A stretch of DNA of 64,000 nucleotides. Source: Malania oleifera (lineage: Eukaryota; Streptophyta; Magnoliopsida; Santalales; Ximeniaceae). This document shows, in pieces, positions 1 to 11,720 of the stretch. A program made the position numbers and the translations under genes. Below the pieces are notes generated by a model, which was not told the origin of the DNA, made no database searches, and saw nothing but the letters and a program-made list of their open reading frames with translations. Where the stretch lies: NCBI RefSeq assembly GCF_029873635.1, contig NC_080423.1, positions 101,742,991-101,806,990 of the forward strand, read 5' to 3'. Each line of letters begins with the position of its first letter. Within the stretch, counting starts at the first letter, position 1.

Positions 1-179
1 ATGAAATGAGTTTTAAAGTACAGTTTTATTTCCTTAAATTGCATGATATGCTTTAGGAAACTTGTGAACCCAGTGTTGCGAGCGTGGTACCGTTGCCAGA
101 GAGAGTTTCACTAGTTGACCGCGTGCGCCCACATTTACAAGCGTGTGGTGTTGGGTGGTCCTAGCCGATTGATCTAGAC

Positions 180-1030
180 AAACAGCACCTTCTGCTCCTC
201 TGAACACTGCAATACTGCAAATATTTTCTCCATCTCCTGCACCCAATTCTCAGTGACTGTAGGATCCGTCCTTCCTGAGAAAGCTGGAGGATTCATCTTT
301 ATGAACTTCTCAATCGTACAACCGTGGCCTACAGACAGACCACCCTGTTCTCTCGAACTCCTGGCAATTTCTACCATAACCTGCTGTGCTACGCTGCGTA
401 AGACTGTATCTGAATCACTACCCGCAGCGCCTGAGGGTCCAGCACCCTCACTCCCACTGGCGTGGGCACTATTTCCACTGTGGTCCATCCTGAAAGAAGA
501 AATAACTTAACTCAAAACCTCTTTTCCTACGTGTATCCCCCAACTCATATAGTATATTCTCCTAATTAACTTATCACTCCTAATCTTAATTCAAGGTTCA
601 ATCCTGTAACCTAGATACCCAACCCGACGATAGTTTACAATGAATTTCCTGAAATCGTCACCCCAGGAAAATCATACAAACCACCACGGAAGTCTTGCAT
701 CTAGACTACAAAACCAGACCTTAAATCCTCTTATCCTATACTCTGGTATTATTACTGCTGCACTCTAGAGTCTACAGAACCTAGTATCCTAGGCTCTGAT
801 ACCAAATGTAACGTCCCTCAATTTCTTAACATAAAATATCACATAATAAATAAAATGGTCAACCCAAACCCGTGGGTAGCGGGGACACCTGTCAAACACA
901 GCGGAAAACCTAGCAGCAGTAAACATAAAATCTCAAACATCCAATCATAAAACATAATACCAGAGCATTCTACACATCCTCACATACATCCAAATATCTT
1001 TAGGGTCAAACACAAAATAACTTCAGGAGG

Positions 1031-1085
<55 letters not shown>

Positions 1086-1374
1086 TATATTTAATTAATA
1101 TTAAAAATAATATATTTTATTTAAAATAATAATAAAAAAATAAATTTTAATTATTATTATTTTTTTCTTTTTTTTAATATCCATTTAATTAATTTATTAA
1201 TATTTTTTAAAAATTTTTTTTTTCTTTCTTTTTTCTTTTTCTTTTAAATCCAATTAATTAATTAGTTAATTAATTAAAATTTTAATTAATTATTATTTTT
1301 ATTTATTTTTTATTTTTTTATTTTTTTGGAAATCAATCCACTAATTGTTATATCTCTTTTTGGGGGTTTTTACA
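180..1374 (-). mobile_element. Minus-strand Ty3/gypsy fragment: 5' LTR, leader and gag start
   Basis: Reading right to left: an LTR of about 568 bp (807-1374, TGTAAAAACC to CGTTACA), a primer site complementary to initiator tRNA-Met (about 789-804), a leader, and the first part of a gag frame (488 down to 180). The gag has the gypsy-type stretch PPAFSGRTDPTVTENWVQEM. It ends abruptly where the host LTR resumes to the left, so only the 5' part of the element is present. The family differs from its host element. Broken and incomplete. Confidence 0.8.
1029..1340. repeat. AT-rich low-complexity tract with (AAT)n
   Basis: About 17 perfect AAT units (about 1030-1082) lead into roughly 250 bp of nearly pure A/T. 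It lies inside the short LTR of the minus-strand fragment. Such tracts expand by slippage and will be hard to map. Confidence 0.9.
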
Positions 1375-2073
1375 ATGGAAGCCTGCTGACATATATAGAA
1401 AGGAGTTGACTTGGCTTGGGTTGATCCCCTGGGTTTTTGTCTAGCCTTCGGGCCACACAACACTGACCACGGGGGTTTATACATGGCGAGTAGTTCCAAG
1501 GTGTATCTTTTATGCATATCTAAATATTTATGTAATGATGTAAATGTTTTCCCAGTATTGATATATGTTATGAGAAATGAGAAATGAGAAATGAGAAATG
1601 AGTATACATACTATGTTCAGTAAGAGAAAGAGGTATAATTTTAGTATACACTGAAAAGCATACTGTCACACACTGTCATTAACTTAATCTTCCTTACTGA
1701 GAGGTGTCTGACCCCGTTGTACAACATATCTTTTCAAGGAACCTCGGAGATCGAGTTTAGCGGGAACTAGGGGGTGGAGACTAGTGTAGTTATTTTGTTA
1801 GTGTCTTCAAGAACTTAGATATGAGTAGTTATTGTAGTATGCCTTCGAGCTTGTATTTATGGTCATGTGGACCGAGTTTGTGAACTTATTAGATTGAGAT
1901 GTAATATGAGTACGTAAAGACTGGGATGTATGTTGATATTTAGACTCTGGTAATGGATTATGGACAATTTTTTGTTTATTCCGCTGTATATTTTATATAT
2001 TGAGATGGTATCAAGTACACAGACGTCATTAAAGTAACACCCAGGCCCACGTGTCGAGTCGGGGCGCTACAGG

Positions 2074-2090
2074 TGGTATCAGAGCCTAGG
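2074..2090 (+). other. Primer binding site of gypsy element 1
   Basis: TGGTATCAGAGCCTAGG lies two bases after the 5' LTR end CTACA. TGGTATCAGAGC is the standard complement to the 3' end of plant initiator tRNA-Met. Confidence 0.9.
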
Positions 2091-2493
2091 TTTGCCAAGT
2101 TCTGCAGAATTTGATGGTCAATGTTAATTACAAGAGTATAGGTTGAGATATGTTAAGAATGAGAAAGGGTAAGATAGGTCGAGTTTTACTCTAGAGGCTT
2201 AGAAATGAAATTCTGTCGACAGCCTTCTGTGCTTTTCCTAGAATGATGATTTTAGGAAAACCATGGTAAATCCATTGATGGTTTTGGTTCTAGGTTGAAG
2301 GAGTGGAATCGGAAAGTAGGTACATCGTGTTATCATATGTCTAGGGTCGGATATTTTGGAAGTCTTGCAGTAGAAATGTACATGTGGGTCTTCTAAACTA
2401 CAGACTTATGTATTCTATCTGTTAGCCATTCCATATTTGTTTTAATCATGATAAATGTGAAATTTCTTAATCAGGTTATATCCTATTTTCAGG

Positions 2494-3490
2494 ATGAATT
2501 CTAGATGAAAGGGAGTCATGAGAGGGGACAATCATGTGGATACTTCCAGCAATGATGATGTTGAGGTTTTGTCCGTACTACGTAGTAGGGCACAACAGGC
2601 CAAGAGGGAGTCTTGGAGAGATTCTAGGGAACGGAGTCAGCCATTGGCTGATAGAGGCTGCACATTCCAACAGTTCTCGCGGACGAATCTCTCGGCATTC
2701 TTGAGATAATAGAACCCGATTGTGGCAGAGGATTGGGTCTAGGAGATGGAGGAGTTGTTGGAAGTGCTGGAGTGTATGGAGGAACAAAAGGTACATTTTG
2801 CCGCCTTCAAACCGGTAGGGGAGGCAAAGAGATGGTGGCGATCGTCAAAACTGGTAGAGAAGCAGCGTTTGCGGTACATATCAATTACCTAGAGCCAGTT
2901 TAGTGTGGTCTTCTTCAGTAGATACTTCCCCGTTGCCACTAGAGAGGTAAAGGTGGATGAGTTCCTATGTCTGACACAGGGATCCATGGTCGTGCAGCAG
3001 TATGCGGCCAGATTTGTGGTGCTATCCTGATTTGCTCAACATATAGTCTCGGATGAGCCGAGGAAGGCTCGGATGTTTGAGAGAGGACTGAGACACGCCA
3101 TACGCGCATAGGTGGTGGGGTTGATGCTCCACGGCTTTACAGAGCTGGTGGACCAAGCCATGGTAGCTAAAGCTAGTATACAGGAAGGGGAGAGAGAGGC
3201 GAGTCAAAAGAAGAGGTCTCTATCTCAGAGTTATCAATTCAACACTGGTCACATCTTTGGGAAGCGGCTTGGTATTTCATTGGGCCAGTGACAGACGTTA
3301 GGACCACAAGTCACTTAGGGAAATTCTCAGTGCCTTGCCTGTACTAAATGCAATAGGATACACATAGGCGAGTGTAGGGCTGGTTTTTTGAGTTGCTATC
3401 GGTGTGGTAGTATGGGACATCAGATACGGGATTGTTGTGCGATACTGAACTACGCGCCTTCACAGCAGCAGTATGGAGAAAGTAGTTAGG
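2494..3490 (+). pseudogene. gag remnant of gypsy element 1
   Basis: The region encodes gypsy capsid-like sequence and, near 3389-3439, a zinc knuckle of the CX2CX4HX4C type ([14 protein letters not shown]). It follows the leader after the primer site and precedes the protease. Fossil, broken. Confidence 0.8.
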
Positions 3491-3531
3491 TGGCTAAAGG
3501 AGGTCACTAAGAGGGCAGCATACAGGCACGA

Positions 3532-3942
3532 GTGTACTCGTTGAAGCCGGGTGATGCAGAGAATGTCGACAATGTGGTGACAGGTACGATTTCATTTATG
3601 TCACATAATGTTATTGTACTGTTCGAATCAAGGGCTACCCACTCGTTTGTATCCCGGAGATTTGCTAGAGTATGTGGAGTTGAGACCCAGTTGTTAAGGG
3701 TCGAGTTAGGAGTGGCTACGCCGACGAGGTCAGCTATTGTGTGTGGTAAGGTGGTTAAAGACCATCTGATAGAGATTCATGGGAGGAAGTTGTCTGTCAG
3801 TCTCATTGCTCTGGAGATGCAGGGATTCGATATTATCTTAGGGATGGATTGGTTAGCGTCTAGCTATGCGAGCATAGAGTGTCGAAAGAAGGAGGTGGTG
3901 TTTAGACCTTCGGGGGATGAAGAGTTTAAATTTGTAGGGTAG
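3532..3942 (+). pseudogene. Retropepsin-like aspartic protease remnant, gypsy element 1
   Basis: About 136 residues. The stretch around ATHSFVS and the later motif DIILGMDWL match the retropepsin fold of plant Ty3/gypsy elements (catalytic LFDSGATHSF family and the ILGMDWL segment). It lies between gag and reverse transcriptase as expected for the order gag-PR-RT-RH-IN. Confidence 0.82.
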
Positions 3943-4049
3943 TGTGTCCACTTTGCACCACAGATCCTCTTAGCGGTGCAGGCAAGGAAGTTACTTCTGG
4001 ACGGCTGTTATAGGTATCTGCGTGTGTGAAAGCGGTACCAAAGGAAGGA

Positions 4050-5400
4050 CTGAAGCTGGCGGATATTCCAGTGATGCGAGAGTTTCCTGATGTATTTCCC
4101 GAGGACTTACTAGGGTTGCCTTTGCTATTGAGTTAACACTAAGGATGGCACCAATCTCCAAGGCGTCGTATATAATGGCTCCAGCAGAGCTAAAGGAGTT
4201 AAAGGAGCAACTACAAGAACTTCTAGATAAAAACTTCATTAGACCGAGTGTATCACCTTGGGGAGTGACGGTGTTATTCGTGAAGAAGAAGGATGGGTCG
4301 ATGAGGATGTGCATCGACTACAGAGAGATAAACAAGGTAACTATAAAGAACAAATACCCATTACCATGTATTGATGACCTGTTTGATCAACTGAAGGAAA
4401 CTCAGGTTTTATCTAAGATTGATATGCGATCTAGGTATCACCAGCTGAAGGTGAAGTCAACGGAAGTATCAAAGACAGTTTTTTGATACCGATATCGCCA
4501 TTATGAATTTTTGGTTATGCCGTTTGGTTTGATGAATGCGCCTGCGACATACATGGACTTGATGAACCGGGTATTCCATGAGTACTTGGATCGATTTGTG
4601 GTAGTATTTATAGATGGCATCCTGATCTATTTAAGGAGTTCTATAGAGTACGAAACTCATTTGAGGCTAGTATTTCAGGTACTTAGAGAGAAGAAGTTGT
4701 TTGTTAAATTTAGGAAATGTGAATTCTATCTTGAGCAGATTATATTTTTGGGACATGTAGTGTCCAAAGAAGGAGTATCAGTAGACTCAGGAAAAGTAAA
4801 GGTAGTAGTAAACTGGGCGAGACCGAAGAACGTTCACAAGGTCAGAAGTTTCTTAGGTCTAGCAGGGTACTACCACTGTTTTATTGAGGGTTTTTCTAGG
4901 CTGTCAGGTCCGTTAACACAGCTTACGAAAAAGAATATTAAGTTTGACTGGACTTGTTATTTTAGACAGAGCTTTCAGGATTTGAAGCAATGTTTGGTTA
5001 CGACTCTAGTGTTGATAATTCCATTAGGGGATGGTAGTTACGTGACTTATAGCGACACATCTAAAAAAGGACTCGGATGTGTTTTGTGCAGCACGGTAAA
5101 TTTTTTGCTTATGCTTCTCGCCAACTCAAGGAGTACGAGAAGAACTAGCCTATGCATGATTCAGAATTGGCAGCAGTGATGTTTGCACTGAAGATCTGGT
5201 GGAACTACTTTTACGGTGAAAAGCGCGATATCTTTACTAACCATAAAAGTCTCAAATACTTCTTCACTCAGAAGGAATTGAATATGAGGCAATGTAGATG
5301 GCTCGAGCTGATTAAGGACTACGACTACACCATTAGTTACCACTCGAGAAAAGCTAATGTGGTGGCTAACGCTTTGAGTCGGAAGTCAGTGAGCGTGTTG
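4050..5400 (+). pseudogene. Reverse transcriptase and RNase H remnant, gypsy element 1
   Basis: Recognisable blocks are: a lead-in before the RT near 4070-4120; [18 protein letters not shown] near 4286-4340; the palm box region near 4590-4625; the connection motif FLGLAGYYH near 4850-4875; and RNase H through about 5400, ending in the usual DYTISYH...ANVVANALSRK segment. Together these identify a Ty3/gypsy polymerase. Fossil with several breaks. Confidence 0.88.
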
Positions 5401-5569
5401 GTTTCAGTAGTTGTCTTACAACATCAAATCGTGATGGATCTAGAGAGGTTTAGGGGTAGAGATGGTGGACAAAGATCCACAGGAGTTCATTGCCATTTTA
5501 GTTGTTTAGCGAACCTTGCAAGCTAGAATCAAGACAGCTCATAAGGAAGATGCATAGCTAGTAGAGATC

Positions 5570-6355
5570 ATGGAAGGTGGACAGAATGGATTGAAGCCGG
5601 ATTTCAATGTCTTTGCTGATGGGATGTTGAGATTCCATACCCAGATTTGTGTACCGAGTGATGTTGATATTAAACGAGTCATTCTAAAGGAGGCTCATCG
5701 CTCTCTCTATACTGTTCATCCAGAAAGTACAAAGATGTATAGAGACTTGCGAGAATCACTCTGGTGGAGTAACATGAAAAGGGAAATTGCTAGATTTGTG
5801 GAGCAATGCCTGACATGTCAGCAGGTTAAGGTAGAACACCAAAGACCAGCAGGACCACTACAGCCACTTGACATTCCCAAGTAGAAGTGGGAGCACATAT
5901 CAATGAATTTTGTATCGAGGTTACTTGTAGCACTGCATGGGTAGAATGCCATCTGGGTTATAGTAGATAGGCTAACGAAGACTGCACACTTCATTCCTAT
6001 CAGAGTCAGCTATTCCATGAATAGGTTGGCAAAGTTATATGTGCAGGAGATAGTGCGACTTCATGGCGTCCCTGTTTCTATAGTTTCAAACTAAGACTCA
6101 CGATTTACCTCTCAGTTCTAGGAGGGTTTGCAGGATGCCTTGGGATCACAGCTCACTTTCACCACCTTGTTTCACTCGCAGACCGATGGACAATCAGAGA
6201 GGACCATTTAGACCTTAGAAGATATGCTGCGAGCGTGTGTACTAGACTTTGGGGACAATTGGATTCGGTATCTACCGCTTGTAAAGTTTGCATATAATAA
6301 CAGCTACCAAGCCAATATAAAGATGATATCATATGAAGCATTGTATGGTCGTCGA
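5570..6355 (+). pseudogene. Integrase remnant, first part, gypsy element 1
   Basis: The zinc-binding HHCC domain is visible near 5690-5830 (HRSLYTVHP ... CLTCQQVK), followed by the DDE core region to 6355. There a solo LTR (6356-8973) is inserted, and integrase sequence resumes on its other side. Fossil. Confidence 0.85.
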
Positions 6356-8707
6356 TGTAACGCCCCGAACCCTTAAACCTGGGTCCGGTGCGTTATACCT
6401 GATAAAATCCCTGATAATCCATAATATATGCAGCGAAAAACATTACCATAATCTCCATATAATATAATACCAGAGTTTACTAATTCTAACTACCAACCAT
6501 AATAAATTAATCATCCACCAGTATTCAAATATATACATGTCTCCAAAACATTATCCACTAATACCAGTATGTTTCACAACTATCCTTTCATAATTGAATT
6601 AAAACATACATATATAAAACATAAAATATACATATCAGAATTAACATAAAAATATACCCTTTTTCTTTAAGTCCCTCAAAATGCTAAATACCCTCGAGCT
6701 CCTTAAGCTCGACCTCGAGGATGTCCTGAAAAAGAAGTAATCATATTTGAGTGAGACACATCTCAGTAAAGGAAGAAACATACATATTAAAACAGCATGT
6801 GGCCAACATGAGATAAATAGATATCATTTTTATTTCATTTGCAAATCATCATATAACATTGAAATCATTTTCTGAACCTAAACAATCACATGCAAATATT
6901 TAATCCACGAGATTACCCAAGGATAGGGGTGATTACCCACCCATACAAGTAGTACCCCTCTGCTCTGATACTTAGGTAACCCTAAGGTCATAATTAAAAC
7001 ATATCAGAGCACTCACCTTACTCAGTAAGCCCTCAAGTGGTAGATTAATCTCGTACTCACACAGTTCAACAATAGTTTACTGGAAAAGGCCCTAAGGATA
7101 GGGAATTCTACCCGCCCATACAAGTAGGTTCCCTCTGCGCTAGCGCGTTATGCAACTATTGCCACATCTGAAGCTACTAGTGTACTCGCCTTACTCGGCA
7201 AGCCCCAAGGTGAAAGGTACACCTTGCCTAATCGTAACATGTTCTACGTACATACATACTTCTATTATCATAATATATCATTATGTTTTGTCGTTATACA
7301 TTCATGCACATTCATTCCTATCCATAACTTAACTTTGCATTTCGTTTCACTTTAAGTGACTCTTTCCCATTTACATCATTTACCTTTGTCATTTCATTTC
7401 ATTGCCTTTTCATCGTCATTTCATTTTATTACTTCGTACTACAGTTGGTCTTTAACCATCATCAGTTAGTCTATGTAGAAACATACTAGATCTGCTAACA
7501 CAACTCCTTTTAGCTGTCATCAATTAGTCTACACGAGAAGTGTGCTAGATCTGCTAACATGACTGTCTTTCAGCTGTCTTACATTTACATGGTTGCATTT
7601 AACATACATAGGCAACATTGTGCATATCATATTTTATTCTTATTGTTTTACTTACTTAGCCTGCATCTCATACATTTAACATATATTTGCACAGATTCTC
7701 ATGCCACACAATTTAGCAATAAAATTCATACACTGCCTGTAAAATAAGCCAACCAACATTTAATATTTATATACTGAAAATACCTTTCATTTCTTACTTA
7801 ATTATCCTGAAAATATTTCCCACTTTCATCAGTTCATTTTTGCATATACATATCTAATAAGCAACCCTAAACTCGAAGGAAATATAATTTAAACAATTGA
7901 CATTTTACCCATACCGAAACATATACACGTACATATAACACAATTTATTTTTCCATTAAATTCATAAAAATTCTGATTTAATATATATTTTTTCCCTTAC
8001 CTAGTTTAGTGAACTACGCCAACAAGGACTCCAAAAAATACCTGCGGCGCTCACCCGGATCCTAAATCAAAAATTCCTAACTCCAATAAATTATTCCTGA
8101 ATAAAATATTATTTAAATATTTCCTAGAGCCATAATTCCTGAATAAATAAATATACCCTTAAATTTAGCCAAATTGCCAAATTTCCCAAATCCCACTCTC
8201 GCTTTGGAGTAGGGCTTAGAAAACCCCAATTGAAAAATTACATACGCCAAAATGACGACAACGACAATTAGGACCCAGTGGTGGTGCCTGATCGTCGATT
8301 TAACAGAAGATTTAACTAAAAATTGAGAAATTTGGAAAAAATTACCTTTCCCCAAGAGCAGTGCCTAAGCCGTTCTCACGACAAATCTGCTTTAGTAGAA
8401 ATGTCGGTGGCGGAGTTAGGAACCCAACGACACCTTCCGTTTCCCGATCGGTCGAATATTTATTGAGAAATGAAGGAAGAGAGAGAAGTGGAGACGAAGG
8501 AGTGTATGACGCAGGAAATAAGTTCGAGGGGGGGGGGGCGTGTCTCAGATTCCTTCTGCAGACTTCTTCTTCTTCTTTCTTCTTCTTCTTCCTTCTTTTT
8601 ACTTTACATATATTTATATATATTTATTACTTTAACTTATACTAATCTTATATATATCTTATCATATATATATATATATATATATATACATACATATATA
8701 TATAGAT

Positions 8708-8749
<42 letters not shown>

Positions 8750-8973
8750 TATAATAACTTACTTATATATATCATTCTAATTAGTTTTTTTTTAAATCCA
8801 ATATTAAAATGTTTAATTTAATAATTAATTAATTATTTAATTTATCTTAATTTAATTTAATTTCTTTAATTTAATTTTTTCTTTCTTTTTCCCACGCCAT
8901 TCCTTTTATTTGTTTATTCGTTATTTTATCTTTTTTTTTTATTTCAATCATTTTAATTTTTCGGGTCTTTATA
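6356..8973 (-). mobile_element. Solo LTR, 2.6 kb, inserted in integrase of element 1
   Basis: It begins TGTAACGCCC and ends at about 8973. It is flanked by GTCGA (6351-6355) and GTCGG (8974-8978), a 4-of-5 match to a 5-bp target-site duplication. No internal coding region is present, so it is a solo LTR left by LTR-LTR recombination. The orientation is inferred to be minus because the 'GAGTGAGACACATCTCAGTAA' type segment reads as the complement of the same segment in plus-strand LTRs here. A second copy of the family lies at 40471-43211. Confidence 0.82.
8567..8752. repeat. Microsatellite cluster: (TTC)n, (TA)n, (CA)n
   Basis: Within the solo LTR are a TTC-rich run (about 8567-8600), two TA runs (about 8666-8690 and 8727-8750) and a CA run (about 8709-8726). 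Simple sequence only. Confidence 0.85.
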
Positions 8974-8978
8974 GTCGG

Positions 8979-9575
8979 TGTCGATTTTTGTTATACTGGG
9001 ATGAGGTAGGAGAGCGGCAGGTGTTGGGACCGGAACTAATCCAACAGGCCTCTGTAAAGGTCGAGCTTATCAAAGAAAGGGTTAGCGCAGCTCAGAGTTA
9101 GCAGAAGAGTTATGCGGATACTCGCCGATGAGAGTTAGAGTTTGATATTGAGGATAAGATATTCCTAAAGATTGCCCCGATGAAAGGAGTGATGAGGTTT
9201 GGAAAGAAAGGGAAGTTGAGCCCTTGGTACATTGGGCCATTTGAGATCTTGGAGAGGATTGGTCCAGTCACTTACCGGGTGGCGTTGGCCCCAGCACTAT
9301 CTAGAGTTCATGATGTGTTTCACGTATCCGTGCTGAGGAAGTACGTGCCCAACCCTTCACACATGCTGAATTATGAACGTCTGGAGATTGGAGATGCATT
9401 ATAATATGATGAGGTACCGGTTCAGATTCTGGACCAAAAGGTACAATAGTTGCGTACTAAGGAGATACCTTTGGTGAAAGTACTATGGTGGAACCATGCT
9501 GTAGATGAGGCTTCATGGGAGTTAGAGGCTGAGATACGCCAGAAGTACCCACAGTTCTTTGGAGAGGGTTAGCTC
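8979..9575 (+). pseudogene. Integrase C-terminal remnant with chromodomain-like tail, gypsy element 1
   Basis: This is the continuation of the integrase on the far side of the solo LTR. It contains YWDEVGERQVLGPELIQQ, the [15 protein letters not shown] block, [17 protein letters not shown], and a tail ending near RQKYPQFFGEG. This order is that of chromoviruses of the Tekay/Del type. Fossil. Confidence 0.85.
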
Positions 9576-9889
9576 CAGTTAGGTAAGGTAGTTTGTGTGG
9601 TTATTAGTTATTTTCATGTATTTGAAAGAGAGGTTAGTATAAGAGTGTGATGTAATGAGACTTTATGTTGTATTCACGATATTCCTTCCCCATAAGTGAG
9701 GGTATGTAATAAACTTGGGCCGGAGCCGCTATGTAGGTGGCTACCGACTCTTCTGTAGAACTGAGTTGTAAGTTAAAGTATGTTTGGTATCAGTTAGCAA
9801 ACTTTGAGAACGAAATTCTTATAAGGAGGGGAGATTGTAGAGACTCGAACCCGTAAAAAGAAAAGAAAAGGAAGAAAGGGGATTTTGCA

Positions 9890-10111
9890 AGCTTCGTCAA
9901 CGAAGCCAATGTTCTCATCGACGAATGTCTTTTAGTGCTTCATCACTGAAATTTAGAGTCTCGTCGACGAATAAATACCGACCGATATGAAAAATATCAT
10001 ACTTGGGTTCGTCAACGAGGGAGGAGGTTCAGCGATGAACAACCTTCTACGTCTCGTCGACGAGGGACCAAGTCGTCCACGAGTCTGACCGGGTCAAAAG
10101 GCCTATAAATA
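9890..10111 (+). promoter_or_regulatory. LTR U3 region: GTCGAC palindrome cluster and TATA box
   Basis: At least four copies of TCGTCGACGA or one-to-two-base variants (TTCGTCAACGA, CTCATCGACGA, CTCGTCGACGA and so on) lie at 9890-10085, just before TATAAATA at 10104-10111. This is the expected place for the LTR promoter of element 1. The same layout recurs in other LTRs in this window. Confidence 0.65.
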
Positions 10112-10719
10112 TAAATTTTCATTGCTTAAGGATTAAGAAACCCAAAACTCTCTCTTTCTAGAACCGGCGGGTCCACTCACTCTCTCTACCGTTCTTCACC
10201 GTTCGTCACCTGTTTCGATGATTGAAAGTTACTGCGAGGATCAGGGAGCTAGGATCTATAGTTCTAACATATTAGATTTTCGATTTGGTGAAAAAGTTTG
10301 GGATTTGGTTTTCGAACATTTCAGTTTCTGTTTCGAAATCGGGTAAGGGGATTATGTTTAATACAGTGTTTTATCATTTATGACCGGTAGATATGTTTAT
10401 GGTGTGAGTATGTTTTTGTTTTCAGTCATTTTTTTTTCTTCTGAAAACCAACCATTCAAAAGGTTTATTTCTAAAATTAGAAAATACGATATGATATTTT
10501 GCGTAGAAATGAATGATAGGAAGTTCAGTTTGATCCTACAAACCATTTATTCAGTATTTTCTATAGTTGCCTACAGGCCATGTTTTAAATATGGAAAATT
10601 GTGTAGCATGAGAATATGAGTTTTATAATGATGGAAATACCAGGATGGATATGTTTGTGTAATATTGAACTGTTAGCGAAAATACTGGAATTGTTTTGAG
10701 AAATGCAGGAAATTATTAG

Positions 10720-10905
10720 AGGGTCGAGGTCGAGTTTGTATTAAATGACCGAGGCTGGGTTTTATGAGTAACAGAGTTTATTTTGAGGTTGAAATTTGTA
10801 TTAAACGGCCAAGTTGTAATAGAGGGGTCGAGGCTCGAGTTTGTACTTTATAAGAGGGCCAAGGCTCGAGATGGTATTAAACGGCCGAGGCCGGGTTTTA
10901 TGAAA
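10720..10905. repeat. Degenerate tandem repeat in the LTR leader
   Basis: Units resembling 'GGCCGAGGCTCGAGTTTGTA' followed by 'TTAAACGGCC' recur four to five times with drift. They lie in the transcribed part of the LTR of element 1. Confidence 0.6.
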
Positions 10906-11720
10906 TGAGTTTTAAAGTACATTTTTATTTACTTAAATTGCACGATATGCTTTAAGAAACCTGTGAACCCAGTGTTGCAAGCACCGTACCGTGGCTAGAG
11001 AAAGTTTCACCAGTTGATCGCGTACACCCACATTTACGAGCGTGTGGTGTTGGATTGTCCTAGACAATTGACCTAGACGCAATCAAACCCGTAAGCGAGC
11101 TTACAGAAGTCTTGTGAGGTATATAGCAAGGAGTTGACTTGGCTTGGGTTGATCCCCTGAGTTTTTGTCCAGCCTTCGGGCCGCACAACCCTGACCACGG
11201 GGGTTTATACATGGCGAGTAGTTCTAGGGTGTATCTTTTATGCATATCTGTATATTTATGTAATGATGTAAATGTCTTGCCATTATTGATATATGTTATG
11301 AGAAATGAGAAATGAGTATACATACTATGTTTAGTAAGAGAAAAAGGTATGATTCTAGTATACACTGAAAAGCATACTGCCACACACTGTCATTAACATA
11401 AATCTTTCTTACTGAGAGGTGTCTCACCCCGTTGTACAACATATCTTTTCAGGGAATCCTAGAGATCAAGTTTAGCAAGACTTAGGGGGTGGAGACTAGT
11501 ATAGTTATTTTGTGAGTGTCTTCAAGAACTCAGATATGAGTAGTTATTGTAGTATGCCTTTGGGCTTGTATTTATAGTCGTGTGGACCGAGTTTATGAAC
11601 TTATTAGATTGAGATGTAATATGAGTATGGAAAGAATGGGACGTATGTTGATATTTAGACTTTGGTAATGGATTGTGAAAGTGTTTTATTTATTCTGTTG
11701 CATATTTTATATGTTGAGAT

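Larger units (their letters stand above)
1..2071 (+). repeat. 5' LTR of gypsy element 1, interrupted
   Basis: Bases 1-179 and about 1375-2071 align in order with the 3' LTR around 10902-11081 and 11120-14119, including the shared stretch about a region 'cttcgggcc' and the end GGGGCGCTACA. Its true start lies before the window. A minus-strand gypsy fragment sits between the two blocks. The last part contains a short GAAAT-type tandem tract near 1571-1601 that is shorter in the 3' LTR. Confidence 0.88.
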
